Assembly (NCBI GenBank): GCA_032173965.1
Contig: CM063284.1
Location: forward strand, 112,008,410-112,072,409
Length of the DNA: 64,000 nucleotides
Direction of reading: 5' to 3'
Source of the DNA: Sitta carolinensis
Taxonomy: Eukaryota > Chordata > Aves > Passeriformes > Sittidae
A program made the position numbers and the translations under genes. Shown here piece after piece: positions 20,592 to 31,602 of this stretch. The notes under the pieces are model-generated. The model saw only the letters and a program-made list of their open reading frames with translations. It was not told where the DNA came from and did not search any database. Position 1 is the stretch's first letter; each line of letters begins with the position of its first letter.

Positions 20592-21130
20592 TACAGAAGG
20601 ATCTGCTCCACGATCTTGCCAGGCACAGAGGTAAGACTGAGTGGTCTGCAGTTCCCTGTGTCTTCCTTTTTTTCCATTTTTAAAAATTTAGTTTATGTTT
20701 CCTTTTTTCCAGTCAATGGGAACTTCTTCAGATTGTTGTGACTTCTCAAAGATGATGTAGAGTGGCTTAGCCACTTCATCAGCAGCTTCCCTTAGGTCCC
20801 ATGGACCTCTGCCCTCTCAATGTTCTCACCTCACTTTAAGTGTTCTCAAACCTGATCTTTTCCTGCAGTGGGTCTTCTGCATTCTCACAGTTCCTGCCTA
20901 TGTTTCTCACAGTTCCTGCCTATGTTCCTCCCAGTTCCTTCCTTCTGTGGTCTGAATGGTACAGCTGAAGCACTTGCTGGTGAAGATGAATAGAAAAAAG
21001 TAATTGAGTACCTCAGCCTTCTTCATATCTGGAGTAACCAGGTCTCCTATCTCTTACTGAAAAAGCCTCCCATTTTCCCTAACCTTCCTTTTATCACCAC
21101 CATACCTATAGAAGCTTTTCTTCTTGTTTC
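20592..21130 (-). pseudogene. CR1 ORF2 fragment: linker and N-terminal reverse transcriptase, broken
   Basis: Translated on the minus strand, the part near 21120-20985 reads as the CR1 inter-domain linker (includes [17 protein letters not shown]). The part near 20800-20600 reads as the N-terminal fingers region of the RT (includes ADEVAKPLYIIFEKS, then [14 protein letters not shown]). The frame is broken by in-frame stops (one in the linker, one after DWKKGN) and by a frameshift before the LSLTSVPG block. The catalytic core with the YADD-type motif is absent because the sequence jumps to the 3' end region at about 20592. It is a dead LINE copy. Confidence 0.88.
20883..20926. repeat. 22-bp tandem duplication inside CR1
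   Basis: Two perfect copies of a 22-bp unit beginning TCTCACAGTTCCTGCC (20883-20904, 20905-20926), followed by a partial diverged third copy (CCTCCCAGTTCCTTCC). Confidence 0.85.
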
Positions 21131-21385
21131 TTCATGTTATGTGCCTTTTCACAGAGAAATTTAAATCAGGTTTCTGATGAAGCCATCTTACTCTCTGGAG
21201 TGGCTGGAATTCCTTTGTGCTACTCTTTTGCAGCAGGTGCCCTCATGCTGATTCTGTGATCCCTCTCCAGGCTCTGTCCATCTCCTGCTGGCACTGGCAT
21301 CAAACAGCCAGGAGTGGGATGGACTGAGTTCCCCTTCTTTGGCAAATTTAGTTTAAATCCCTCTTCACCACTTGGCAAGCCTATG
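21131..21385 (-). mobile_element. Probable continuation of the CR1-derived sequence
   Basis: Compositionally like the preceding CR1 segment and including TTTAAATCCCTCTTCACCAC near 21350, a word I associate with avian CR1/LTR repeats. The exact family and end are uncertain. Confidence 0.4.
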
Positions 21386-23993
21386 ACCAAAAATGCTTTT
21401 CCTCTTTTTTGGCAGACAATGATTCAGTGAAAGTCACACTTGCTTTATGTCCACAGCACATTAAGTAATACCTAATCAAATAATAGAGTCATTATTTCTT
21501 CAGTATATTTCTTAGGATTCTTTGGGTGCAAGTGGAAGAATCCAGGTCATACAACCAATTTTCTTTTCCTTCCCTCAATGTGATAATATGAGTCAGATAA
21601 AGTCTCCAAGAGAGTAACTAATGAATCTATCCATTCTATCTATTCATGAGCAGCTGCAAGTTTGGCATTTTGACTGAGATTCCCAAATTGTTATTATCTG
21701 CCATTTCCTGTGGAGAATAAGTACAGTAAAAATGGCTGAAATATATGATCAGCTAACTAATAGAGCATATTGCTGCAAAGAGCTAAATACTAGTAAAATT
21801 TAGACTAATTGCATACTGTTATAATTACTTTTTATTTCAGTCAAGGAGTGATGGAAAAGACACATTGTTTAGAAGCGTGTGTTTAGAAATCAACATATAT
21901 CTCCAAATTCAATGTCATTAGATAAAAGTGTGAATTAAATATAAAAAAAATAATTAATTTAAATAGGTTCTCTCTAAAAAGTTTGAGGATATCATCTTAT
22001 TTATCTAAACAGGAAAAAAGTTAGAAGAAGGAAAAGATGTAAATTAATTACATGAAGCTCCTAACATTTTAGATGTTCTTGTGAGTTCAATGAACATCCT
22101 ACATGCATGATGCATACTACTTCATGCATGTAGTGTATTGTAGTAGAGGTGGTGTATTTTGTGTGAAATCTATGGTGCTTATTATAGGGAAATGATGCAA
22201 ATACTTTTTTCTTTTTATTTCTAAAATGCTAATTGCTAAAAAGTCAGAGGAAAGGAACACATATATCAAATAATTTTGCTGTCTTTTGATAAATACCTCT
22301 TTGGAAATATACTGTAAGCAAGAATTACAAGCGAGTAAACTGCCTTCAATTTATTGGGGGTTTTGTGTGTTTTCAGAAAAACAATGCTGTGCACCATTTT
22401 AACAGAAATAGAGCTACACAGACATCTGACACCATCACCAGCTTCTCTGTGGTGGCAGAAACAAACAGCTTGCCTTTAAGTTTTTGCCAAGAGCCTAGGT
22501 TAGAAAAGGGAAACTTCATTTTATTTGGTGCCCCTAGATAAGAAATATGAGCTTCAAGATACACCTTGGAGTCACAACAAACTTGGACTCTAATGGATTA
22601 ATGTGGAAAGAGAGATCTAGAATCATTGGAGCATTCCGACACTGCCAACAGCAATGTTGCACTCAGGCCGACTGATCTCTGATGATCAGAGCCACGGTGT
22701 GAAAGTGTAAGCCAAGGTGGTGATAATTCCTCCTAATATTCAGATGAAAAAATGCTTTGTGCTTTTTTTGACTGAAAGAAGCAGTCCACTTTTTGTCTCT
22801 AAATGCACAGATTCAGGTTAGATAGTCTACTGTTTATTTGAACACCTGAAGGGAGAAGTATCTAGAGCCAAAAAGTTTAAAATATGGACACTTGAGTAGT
22901 TAAATTCTAGCCGTTTCTTTCAGCTGGATAATATTTTGTTTAATATGACAGGAATCAAAGAAAGGACAAACCTTTCAATTTATAACATTACAACCAGTCC
23001 AAAACTTTTGCAATTGAGGGCAGTAAACTATATAAAGACAAATGTGTTTTCTTACAGTTCTATTCTCTATTATATAAGCAGGAAAAGCAGTGCAGAAGGA
23101 AGCAGAGCAATCAGGCAGAACAAGCACCCTGGTATTTTCAAAGAAATAAAAATCAGAAGAATTGCGATTTACAAAACTAAAATTTTGCTTTTTCAACCTA
23201 ATTTCTCATTCTTAGCTATAAGCATTTAAACAATTTAATAAATGCTGTGACCAAGGGGTAGATCTATGCCCTCTCTTCCTGTCTACAGCAATCTACTTTT
23301 ATTTTTTTTTGGAGGTGTTATCCATCTGCTAAAATGGATTTTCTATTGGAGCTATGGAAAGTAATTTAAATCCAGTTTATTAACTGAAGTTTAACAGAAA
23401 TGTGATAGAAATAATAGCTTCCTTTGTCACTTCCGACATGTAATTAAGGGAGGAGGTGGGTACATTGTTGCACCTGTGGAATCACTTTGAAAGAAGGCTG
23501 GAACAGCTCACAGTGTTTACTAAATAATCCGTATGTTTCTGCTCTTACTGCATGTCACCTCTTGAACATTTTCACACAGCTGCATTTCAGGTTTCTTTTT
23601 CACTCTTAGAGGAACAGATTTTTTTTCTCATTTTATCCACATGTGATCCTTCTAAAATACTTCCTTCACTAGGTTCTAGTGGAAATACATCTATTTCAGC
23701 TCTTCCCAGTTCTTTTAATTGATTGAGTGTTGTCAGTGTCATTTATAACATAAAAAACCCTTTGTATGTCATTATAACTCGATTTAGAAGTGCTGATCAG
23801 TTAGTTAAATTTAACAGAAATAGGAGTTATCCCATTTAATGTTCATTATTACACCTTCCATTATAACTCTTTTTTCCATTACTGATGATTACCTTAGGTT
23901 CATCAACCTCAAATATTCTATATTATATTTCTTGTTGAGCATGATGTTTTTATTAAGATTTCTGGAGGGATGAAAAAGAAAGGCAATGTGATA
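21386..23993. other. Unique AT-rich sequence with one strong hairpin
   Basis: No gene or dispersed repeat recognised. It contains a perfect 12-bp inverted repeat at 22099-22110 and 22122-22133 (see separate entry). Confidence 0.4.
22099..22133. repeat. Perfect 12-bp inverted repeat, 11-base loop
   Basis: Arms CTACATGCATGA (22099-22110) and TCATGCATGTAG (22122-22133) are exact reverse complements around TGCATACTACT. It could form a hairpin or cruciform. There is no sign of a mature small RNA and the stem is too short for a typical miRNA precursor. Confidence 0.85.
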
Positions 23994-24155
23994 AAATACT
24001 GGAATTTCCTGCCTGGGAAGGTGGTAGAGTCACCATCTCTTGGAGTGTTTAAAAAAAGTCTTGATGTGGCACTTGTTGCCATGGTTTAGTTGAGGTGTTT
24101 GACTCAATGATTTTGAAGGTCTCTGCTAACCTAGTGATTCTGGTTCCTGTAAGAA
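23994..24155 (+). mobile_element. CR1 LINE 3'-end fragment
   Basis: GGAATTTCCTGCCTGGGAAG, GGTGGTAGAGTCACCATCTC, TGTTTAAAAAAAGTCTTGAT, ATTTTGAAGGTCTCTGCTAA and GTGATTCTGGTTCC are the sense-strand CR1 3' end, diverged. Confidence 0.9.
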
Positions 24156-26132
24156 AGTGTTGTGATTATGTTGTTGTGTTGATTCATGACCTATAATCAA
24201 GAGAAAAGTAGCTCTTTTATGTTAGGCTTAGTTATGATAAAGCATTGGTTTTTAAAGGTTTTTTGTTATGTTCTATTAAAATAATATTTTTTCAATGGGC
24301 TGTGTATCACTTCTGTATTTAATTTATTAGGAATCATCTGGGTCTCCTTTTGAGTTTGGTTGATAAACTGGGACCCAACTGCATATATAGAATTTTTTGT
24401 GGAAGGAAATGAGAAATACCGCAAGTAGCACAATGGTGTGGTCAAAATATACAAATAAGGATTTAAAAAGCAAAATGTCTATATCCTATCTCATGTGATG
24501 CAAGATGAGTAGCAGTATCAAACTTCAAAGTAAAGAGAAGATAAAAATAAGAACAAGATTGCAGTGTGAATACAAAAGGTTTGAATAATGATTAGCATGG
24601 GGAATATAGGTATGATTAATAGTCAAACACGTGATATGGGAAAGACAAGGTGAACAAGGGCCAAATAGCCACTGCATTTTTTTTTTATCTTATGATCACT
24701 TAAAATTTGGATACTTCTTTATACTAATTGAGAGGAATCCAAAGTTTCAAGGTTTTGTTTATTAAAACCTCAGTTTTCCAGAATGGATCAATCATATTGC
24801 TAGCTACAAAATACTCCCAAATGTGTTCTTCAAAGTTTCTTGTAATGAAGTTTCATTAATTCAAACACAGCTTAAAACTCATGTGATTTACCTACCTTTC
24901 TTCCTGATTACCTTTTAAGACATTTGTTACCTGTTACTACTCTCTTCCTAGTCCTAATATAGTGCCTATTCAAAAGAATCCCAAGTGGGGTTTCTATCTC
25001 TTCTAAATTTAATTACCTACATAGATGTTTCAAGAGAAGTTCAGGAACATGACTCAGATGATCAGTTTAGATGTCTGCATTACTGTGAGGTAAGACACAG
25101 CTCCTCTAAAAGCACTAATCCTTCCCACTTACTGAAAAGTTAGTCTAGAGGTCTAGACTTTATGGCTGAAATTTTCTGGGTTTGATGTTTGGCAGATGAA
25201 AATTACCATTTAACTCTAGGAGTACATTTTGACATGGAGGCTTTTGCTCATGTTCCAAGTTTGCTCTTGTGGAAAAAACTTGTCCAGTTGTGTTCTCTGT
25301 CTATAACCTCTAAAACACAGGAATCCAGTCAATTTCAATCCGTTATGGCAGAAATACAAAAGGTTTTATATCCTGAACATTTGGAGAGTATTGTCAGCTT
25401 AGTAAAGGAGTTTCAGTTAGTGCCCCTCTGACAAAATGTGAAAGTGATCCATTTAAAGTCAGGGAGGGTGGATGTGTTGAACAGTAACTAGATGTCAAAA
25501 TTAGATTATTTATAAACATAGACTAGCCATAACACAAACATATTCATCCATTAGTGTGGTGGGAAAAAGGGAAGGAAAGGATTTTATAACATAGAGACCA
25601 AGTTTACAGAATAAAACGCACACATTCTTAGGAAACTATCATCATTAATCCCACTACTCACAGAAAATTTATCTTGTACAAGAAGAAAAAAGCCCTTAGT
25701 TCATGTAATTTAAGAAGCAAAATACTTTTGCTGATATATGTTCGTTTCATTGGATAATTATTAGTAGCTCCACTGTCAGTAAAGCCCTTTTGCTGACAGT
25801 GGCTTGACCTAGATGAGGATTTCTGTACTGGTATATGCATTTCTTAGGTAGGCTGAGTATGAAAAACTTTTTTTCATATTTCAAATAATTAGTCTCCTTC
25901 TACATATCTTTTATCTGGTATTTGTGTTTTGACTGTGTATGCTATTTTACTTTGATGAGTATTATGTGTTCTAATAGACTTTGACAACAGTTTTAACTCT
26001 AAAGTGCTTTTTCAGAAGAGAATAAAAATGTTCAAAATACCAATTATGAATTTTTCAATAATGGAACATTTCAAGCTGGTAGTCTACCTGTGTGTGCACA
26101 TAGACATTGTTGTGGGTTTATGTATGAGTAAA
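24156..26132. other. Unique AT-rich sequence with a possible exon-like patch
   Basis: Mostly featureless. 25025-25089 lies between an acceptor-like CCTACATAG and a strong donor GAG|GTAAGA and is open in two frames. An 80-codon frame follows at 25189-25431. Neither matches a family I recognise and their phases are not compatible with each other, so they are not called as genes. Confidence 0.35.
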
Positions 26133-26141
26133 CACATATGC

Positions 26142-26176
<35 letters not shown>

Positions 26177-26276
26177 TATATACATATATATATATACATT
26201 TATATACACATATATATGCACACACACATACATGGAGATATATGTATATAAATATATGTGTGCGTATATATACAAT
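26133..26276. repeat. (TA)n/(CA)n compound microsatellite
   Basis: About 140 bp of alternating purine-pyrimidine sequence: ATATATATAT, a (CA)n run at 26153-26175, then more TATATA, CACACACA and TGTGTGCG-like stretches. It makes an artificial IYIYTHTH-type frame on both strands. Confidence 0.95.
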
Positions 26277-27676
26277 AAAAAGTGTGGGTTTTTTTTGTTT
26301 TGTCTGCTGTCTTGCCTCATGAAGAGTAAATGATGTCTTAATTTGGTTTTAGACATAGATTTTCTGGGAAGGTAGTATCCACCTGAAAGCACACTTGCTC
26401 CCTTGTGTCTTAACTGCACTCATTTTATTGTAAAAATGCATCAGATAAGACCTCATTTAAACTCTACACATTTTTAGCCTCTTTTATTCATTCCTGATGT
26501 AAGATAAAAACAAATGTTTAACTACTGTGAATTTCCTTTGGCATGCCAATATTCAATATTCAGGTTATTTCAAAGTCCTTGGCTCTCCCTGGAATGTTTG
26601 ATAATTTTCTTCGTTACCCACACACTTATGTCTAAATATGTCTTTTGAAAGTATTGTAATTATCTTTTGATCTTTTGATCTTTTCTTATACCAAAATTTG
26701 CTTAGAAAAAAATATAAAGTCTCTTATCCTACTCTCTTGTAGTGCTTCAATCCTTCTGGAATACAATCCCTGATTTTTAGAAGATATGGAGTCATGCATA
26801 CATAAAACACCACGATGTAGGAGTAGAGCTTCCCTGTCCCTGTGGCTGGCAAGCCTCAGGTCTAATGATAATCCAGCATTTGTGTGCTGTTGTTGAACCT
26901 CATTACTGTTGCTCAGTAAGACAAAGGTACTGCCTGGCTGCTAACAGTTAAACAAGTTGAACAGAGTTCAGAGAGCTGCAGTGGCAAAATGTGCTGTACA
27001 AAAGGGAACGTATAAATTGGTACTTAGCTGTAGTACAGAAGTGTGCAATAAAATTCATGACTGTGAATTTTACTCAGTTTCAGAAACTGTGATGTGAGTG
27101 TAGGGACAAAGTCATGTCTGACTACTTAGATAATAAGGATGCATTGAAACAGTTATGTGGAAAACCTCTTTTGAGTTTTCTTTTAAATGAATATGATAAG
27201 TATAGTAGAAAAAAGTAAGTCAATATTCTTTCTGTGTACTTTAATCTCTTTTATCTTCTTTCCTGACTATTAAGTTAGAGTAGGAAGTGTTTTTCCTGTA
27301 AGATGGATCAAATTTTTCATATGAATTAATGATAAGATTTCAAAGTGAAAATGTGTTTGAGAAGAAAATTACATAGTTCTTCTTTAGTCAAGAACTAAAA
27401 TTTATATTTGTACTATATCAGATTGGAAAAATACACTAACTGGAATTCTGGATACTTGTAGTCCATTGTACAAGTACACTAGGAGCAGAGTAGAATTTTA
27501 GTTTTTCTAAATGCATATTCTAAGCACTATGTACTAATGGATATAAAGATAATTTGAATTCTATATTATATTTTTCTTCCATATATGTTGTATTTGTTTT
27601 CACTGTTAGTCTTTTCTTTTAGTATCTGCCTTTAAATAATCTTCATGAACACCTGTTCACTGTTAGAAAGATGTGT
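26277..27676. other. Unique AT-rich sequence
   Basis: No gene or dispersed repeat recognised. A small ATCTTTTG triplication occurs near 26660-26685. Confidence 0.4.
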
Positions 27677-27749
27677 GGGGTTTTTTTTCTTTGGTTGGTT
27701 GGTGGGTTTTTTTTTGGTTTGGTATTTTTTTTTTTTTTAATTTATTTAT
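27677..27749. repeat. GT/T-rich low-complexity tract
   Basis: Runs of T interrupted by GGTTGGTTGGTGGG-type words and ending in T14 then AATTTATTTATG. Confidence 0.85.
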
Positions 27750-27911
27750 GCATCTGTTTCTGCCAGTGATAGAATAAAGTCTAGAAATAATATGTTTGTG
27801 GTAAGTCCTTTTAAAGAATTCAGCACAATGTCTTTCCTAAATTTCATTTTCCTGCTGCAGGACATTGGAGATATCTGAAGGAGTATTGAGGTAGACAGAA
27901 TCAATCTCTAA

Positions 27912-28097
27912 GGACCGTCAAACAGTGGAACAGGTTGCTCAGAGAAATGTTGGAGTCTTCATCCTTGAGATATTAAAAATCTGACTGGGAATCCTGCAGC
28001 TGTGGGTGCTGCCACTGCTTTGAGCAGTGGGTTGCAGTGGACAGTCTCCGCAGGTGGTCTCTAACCTCAAGCATTCTGTGACTCTGCAACTGTGATG
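27912..28097 (+). mobile_element. CR1 LINE 3'-end fragment
   Basis: CAGTGGAACAGGTTGCTCAG, GTTGGAGTCTTCATCCTTGA, TCTCTAACCTCAAGCATTCT and GTGACTCTGCAACTGTGA follow the sense CR1 3' order, diverged in the middle. Confidence 0.88.
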
Positions 28098-29547
28098 AGC
28101 CAAGAAAATGGCAGTTTTGCCATGTGCACAGTGCAGAGAGCTCTGTTTTTGTGCTGAGAAAGGTGTTAGTATGATCCCACCCTCTAACCAGAAAGGAGGA
28201 GAGTGGCCCAGGACAAGAGAAGGGAGCTGCAAGAACAGTGGTTGTGTTTCTGGAATGCCAAAGTAACAACTGAATGTTCAAATCTCACCTGCCTCTTTTC
28301 CATGGCTCTCTGTGGTTAAAATATTTCTAAAAGCTGACCTTATGAATTAGCAAGAGACGATCTTTATCATGACCCTCACTTCCCTAATCTACTTACCCTT
28401 TTTTTCCTCTGGGAACATTGAAAGGATAGCACACTATGTTCTATATATCTCTCTCTGAAAAACTCCCTCTACTTAGAGAGGAGATGAAACATTTCTGCTT
28501 TTCTTTCATCTTCTAGCACCAGTATCCCTTTCTGCTTCTTTCATCCCTCAGAGTGTCTCTTTTCCTCTTATAGTGCTTGAAAGAAAACACCTACCTCATT
28601 CAGTTATTTTCTAATCTAGGGCCCCTTCCCTACTTCTAACATCTACCCCTTCTCATTAGTGAACTCAATCTCCGCAGAATTTTCCTATCTACTCTGAATG
28701 CTGCAGTTATCATTTTTGCCTAACGGAGAGAGGAAAAAAAAAAAACCCAAACCAAAACCACGGATGCTATTTCTGCACTGGGAAGTACTCCAAATTATGG
28801 ATTTCCTTAGCAAAACTCTTGGAACTCTATTCCACCTCCTTACCTCCCACACAGGGTATACTCCAAAAATCTTTATAGAATAAAAATTTTAGGAAGAAAT
28901 AATCTCAGCTTAGACACACTGATAAAAACATGCTTTACTCATGTAAGTAAACTATGTCATGTGTTTAAACGGTCTTGGTCATTGTCTTGCTACTGTAGCA
29001 GTTATTACTGATAGTTTCCAACAAATCTTGTGCTTATTTTTCTGTAACTTTTTTGTCTGAGACTCACTTTCTCCTAGTCTTTCTGATTAAAGCAATATTC
29101 TTAGCATTGCCTTAAATAGAAGTATGTGATTTTAGATATCCTTACTGTAGGTGGTGTCATGCATTTTAAAAAAATCACTATTTTTTAAATGAAAATTTAA
29201 AATGGTCCCTGCACAGTGCAGTTCAGTTACAGTTTGTACAGGCACATTATTTGAAGAAAAACCACCCTGGTGTAATTTTAGAGGTGAGCTGCACAGTCTT
29301 GTACTAAATCTCAAATATGATGTAAATGTACAAGTGGTGCCAAATAGCCAGTGTTGGTACTTGCACTCAAAATATACTTCACCAAATCTTCTCAGCTGAA
29401 TTTGATCCTGGAGGTTTGTCACCAACTCTGGTGCACAGAAGTTGTCTCCTAAGTGTGCTGGTTTCTAGCAGCAGGCAGCTAGGTTATACCAAAGTACTGA
29501 GCAGTTCAGATGTATATTTTTGTCTCAAATGTTCTCTGTCTCTTCTC
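28098..29547. other. Unique sequence, pyrimidine-rich patch
   Basis: 28370-28690 is C/T-rich on the plus strand with many TCT and CTT words. No gene recognised. Confidence 0.4.
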
Positions 29548-29813
29548 CCAGGCAAATAGCAATATCACAAGGGGAAACAGCTTCCAGTCATGCCAGAGAA
29601 GGGTCAGGACATATATCAGGAAAAATTTCTTTGCTGAAAGCACGATTAAACATCAAAAAAGGCTGCCTAGAGAATCGGTCGAGTCACTATCCCAGGATCT
29701 GTTCAAGAAATGAGTCATAGGTTTTTAGTGACATGATGAAATTATGACAGCAGTTGGAGCTGATGGTCTTGGAGGTCTTTCCCAACCTTAGCAATTCTAT
29801 GATTCTATGATTC
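29548..29813 (+). mobile_element. CR1 LINE 3'-end fragment with octamer tail
   Basis: Sense CR1 words include ACAAGGGGAAACAGCTTCCA, AAAAATTTCTTTGCTGAAAG, TCTTGGAGGTCTTTCCCAAC and the terminal ATTCTATGATTCTATGATT at 29795-29813. The preserved octamer tail marks a true 3' end. Confidence 0.93.
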
Positions 29814-31543
29814 ATTTGAAGCTTGAGAGAAAGTGAGCAAACTTATAGTTTGTTTTTTATGGCAGTTGCCTAGGAAGGATGCATAGTTTTTGAATTAAAA
29901 CAAGTTACACAAATAAGATTGGAATACATAAATTGTGCATTGAGACAATGGAGCTTCAAAGGTAACAGGAAGTGGACTGCAGTTCTGCTTTCTGCACCAT
30001 CTCTGGGGATGTTCTTTTCTGTTTTTCATTGGCACAAACACAACTATTCCAGTTCTCAGTGGTTCATAATTTTTCACTCAGTGTCATCCATTACAGTCAG
30101 TCGTTGCAAATCTGAAGTGTTATTCACACTTGAATTTCTTCTAGATGGTGGGAAGCAGAATATTGCTATTCTTTAGTAATACTTTAAAGTATATGCTGAT
30201 TTAAATAATCTTAGCATATCAATAATTTAATTTCTTTTCTTTCCCTTTCTTTTTAATTTTTTCCACTACCCACCAAGGAGCAGTATCAAGCCTCTTCTGT
30301 ACTGATAGTTTAGAACAGTGGTTTTATCTAGGCAGTGGGGAATCTAGCTGTTCTTGCCTAATAGCAGTTTCAATTTTGATAATTCAATTTTCGGTTTGTC
30401 CTGATTTCTTACACACACTATCTTCTTGAGGTCATTAATAGATTCCATGATCTCTAGAGCTTATATAGTTGACTGGGCAATAAATAATATTTTATCACTT
30501 TCTGCCATAAATATTTTCTCTATAAAGTTTTGGTCCAATAAAAAGAGGACGAGACATATTTAAAATGAATGAAAAGAATAAGATACTTAAGGAAAAACAG
30601 GGGAAAAAAAGAACAGTGTTACAGCTGTGTATTTCCAAATAGGGAATCATTTCCATAACACCCTGTACCTAGGAAATGGAGTTCTCAGGTTCTAATGGAA
30701 TAAAAAATGATTGAAGCCCAGTCCAGTTATTAAGCAAATTATGTTTCTAACACATTTTGTTTTCAATTTTGAAAGTGTCATAAGTTTTTAAGTTTCTGAA
30801 TGTTTTTAACTAATAAAAAATAAGATTATCATTTGAGAAGACGCTGATCCCTTACTGGTGCACAAAGAAAAATGTCTTAGTTTTTCTCAGAATTTGTTTC
30901 TAATGCTTATTCTTCTCAAAAGGTAGAACCAAATTTTTCCAGGATATGATTTAATAAAACCATGCCATTTCACTATGGTTTATTGAGCAGCTGCAGGAGC
31001 ATGTGGATTCTTTACAGTGAAAAGATAGCTATGTGTTGAAAAAATAACCTACATAATTTTTTACGAAACAGGAAAATTACAATAAACTTCTTTATTCAAG
31101 TTGCTAAAACAATCTCATCAGGAAGGATTTATATTGATGTGGAAGGAATGAAGAGGGAAATTACAGAAATGAAGATGCACATCTACCTATATTGCAATTT
31201 GAAACATTCCAATTTGCATCCAAATTGAATATTGAGTAAAAAAAAATATGTGAAAATTAAAGCATAAGTCCTTCCATAAATTAAGAGAATGTGCAAAAAG
31301 CTGAAACACATTTTGCATGTTTCTCTGTTTTCTTCTTGGCATATATTGTATGATTTTTACTACCACTCTTCAATTAATAAAAGGTAAAAGAGTTTAGATT
31401 TCATTCCAGTAGGACATATAATGCAGTACATCACAATATTATTGCAGGGCAGTTATTAACATTAATCGTTATGTATATATTCTCCTTGATTTATTTTTAA
31501 GCAGAAAGATGAAAGGAAAAAAAATAATTTGAGGAACAAGGTC
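29814..31543. other. Unique AT-rich sequence
   Basis: No gene or dispersed repeat recognised. Confidence 0.4.
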
Positions 31544-31602
31544 AAATAAAATAAAATAAAATAAAATAAAATAAAATAAAATAAAATAAAATAAAATAAA
31601 AT
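31544..31602. repeat. (ATAAA)n pentanucleotide microsatellite
   Basis: An essentially pure run of about 11 to 12 ATAAA units. Its purity suggests ongoing length change. Confidence 0.97.

Noticed and set aside
20592..21130. Functional reverse transcriptase gene
   Set aside because: In-frame stops, a frameshift and loss of the catalytic core make it a dead CR1 remnant.
25189..25431. 80-codon plus-strand frame
   Set aside because: This length is expected by chance many times in 64 kb of AT-rich DNA. It begins at a non-ATG codon and matches nothing I recognise.
26004..26419. Overlapping 109- and 111-codon frames
   Set aside because: Both are produced by the TA/CA microsatellite.
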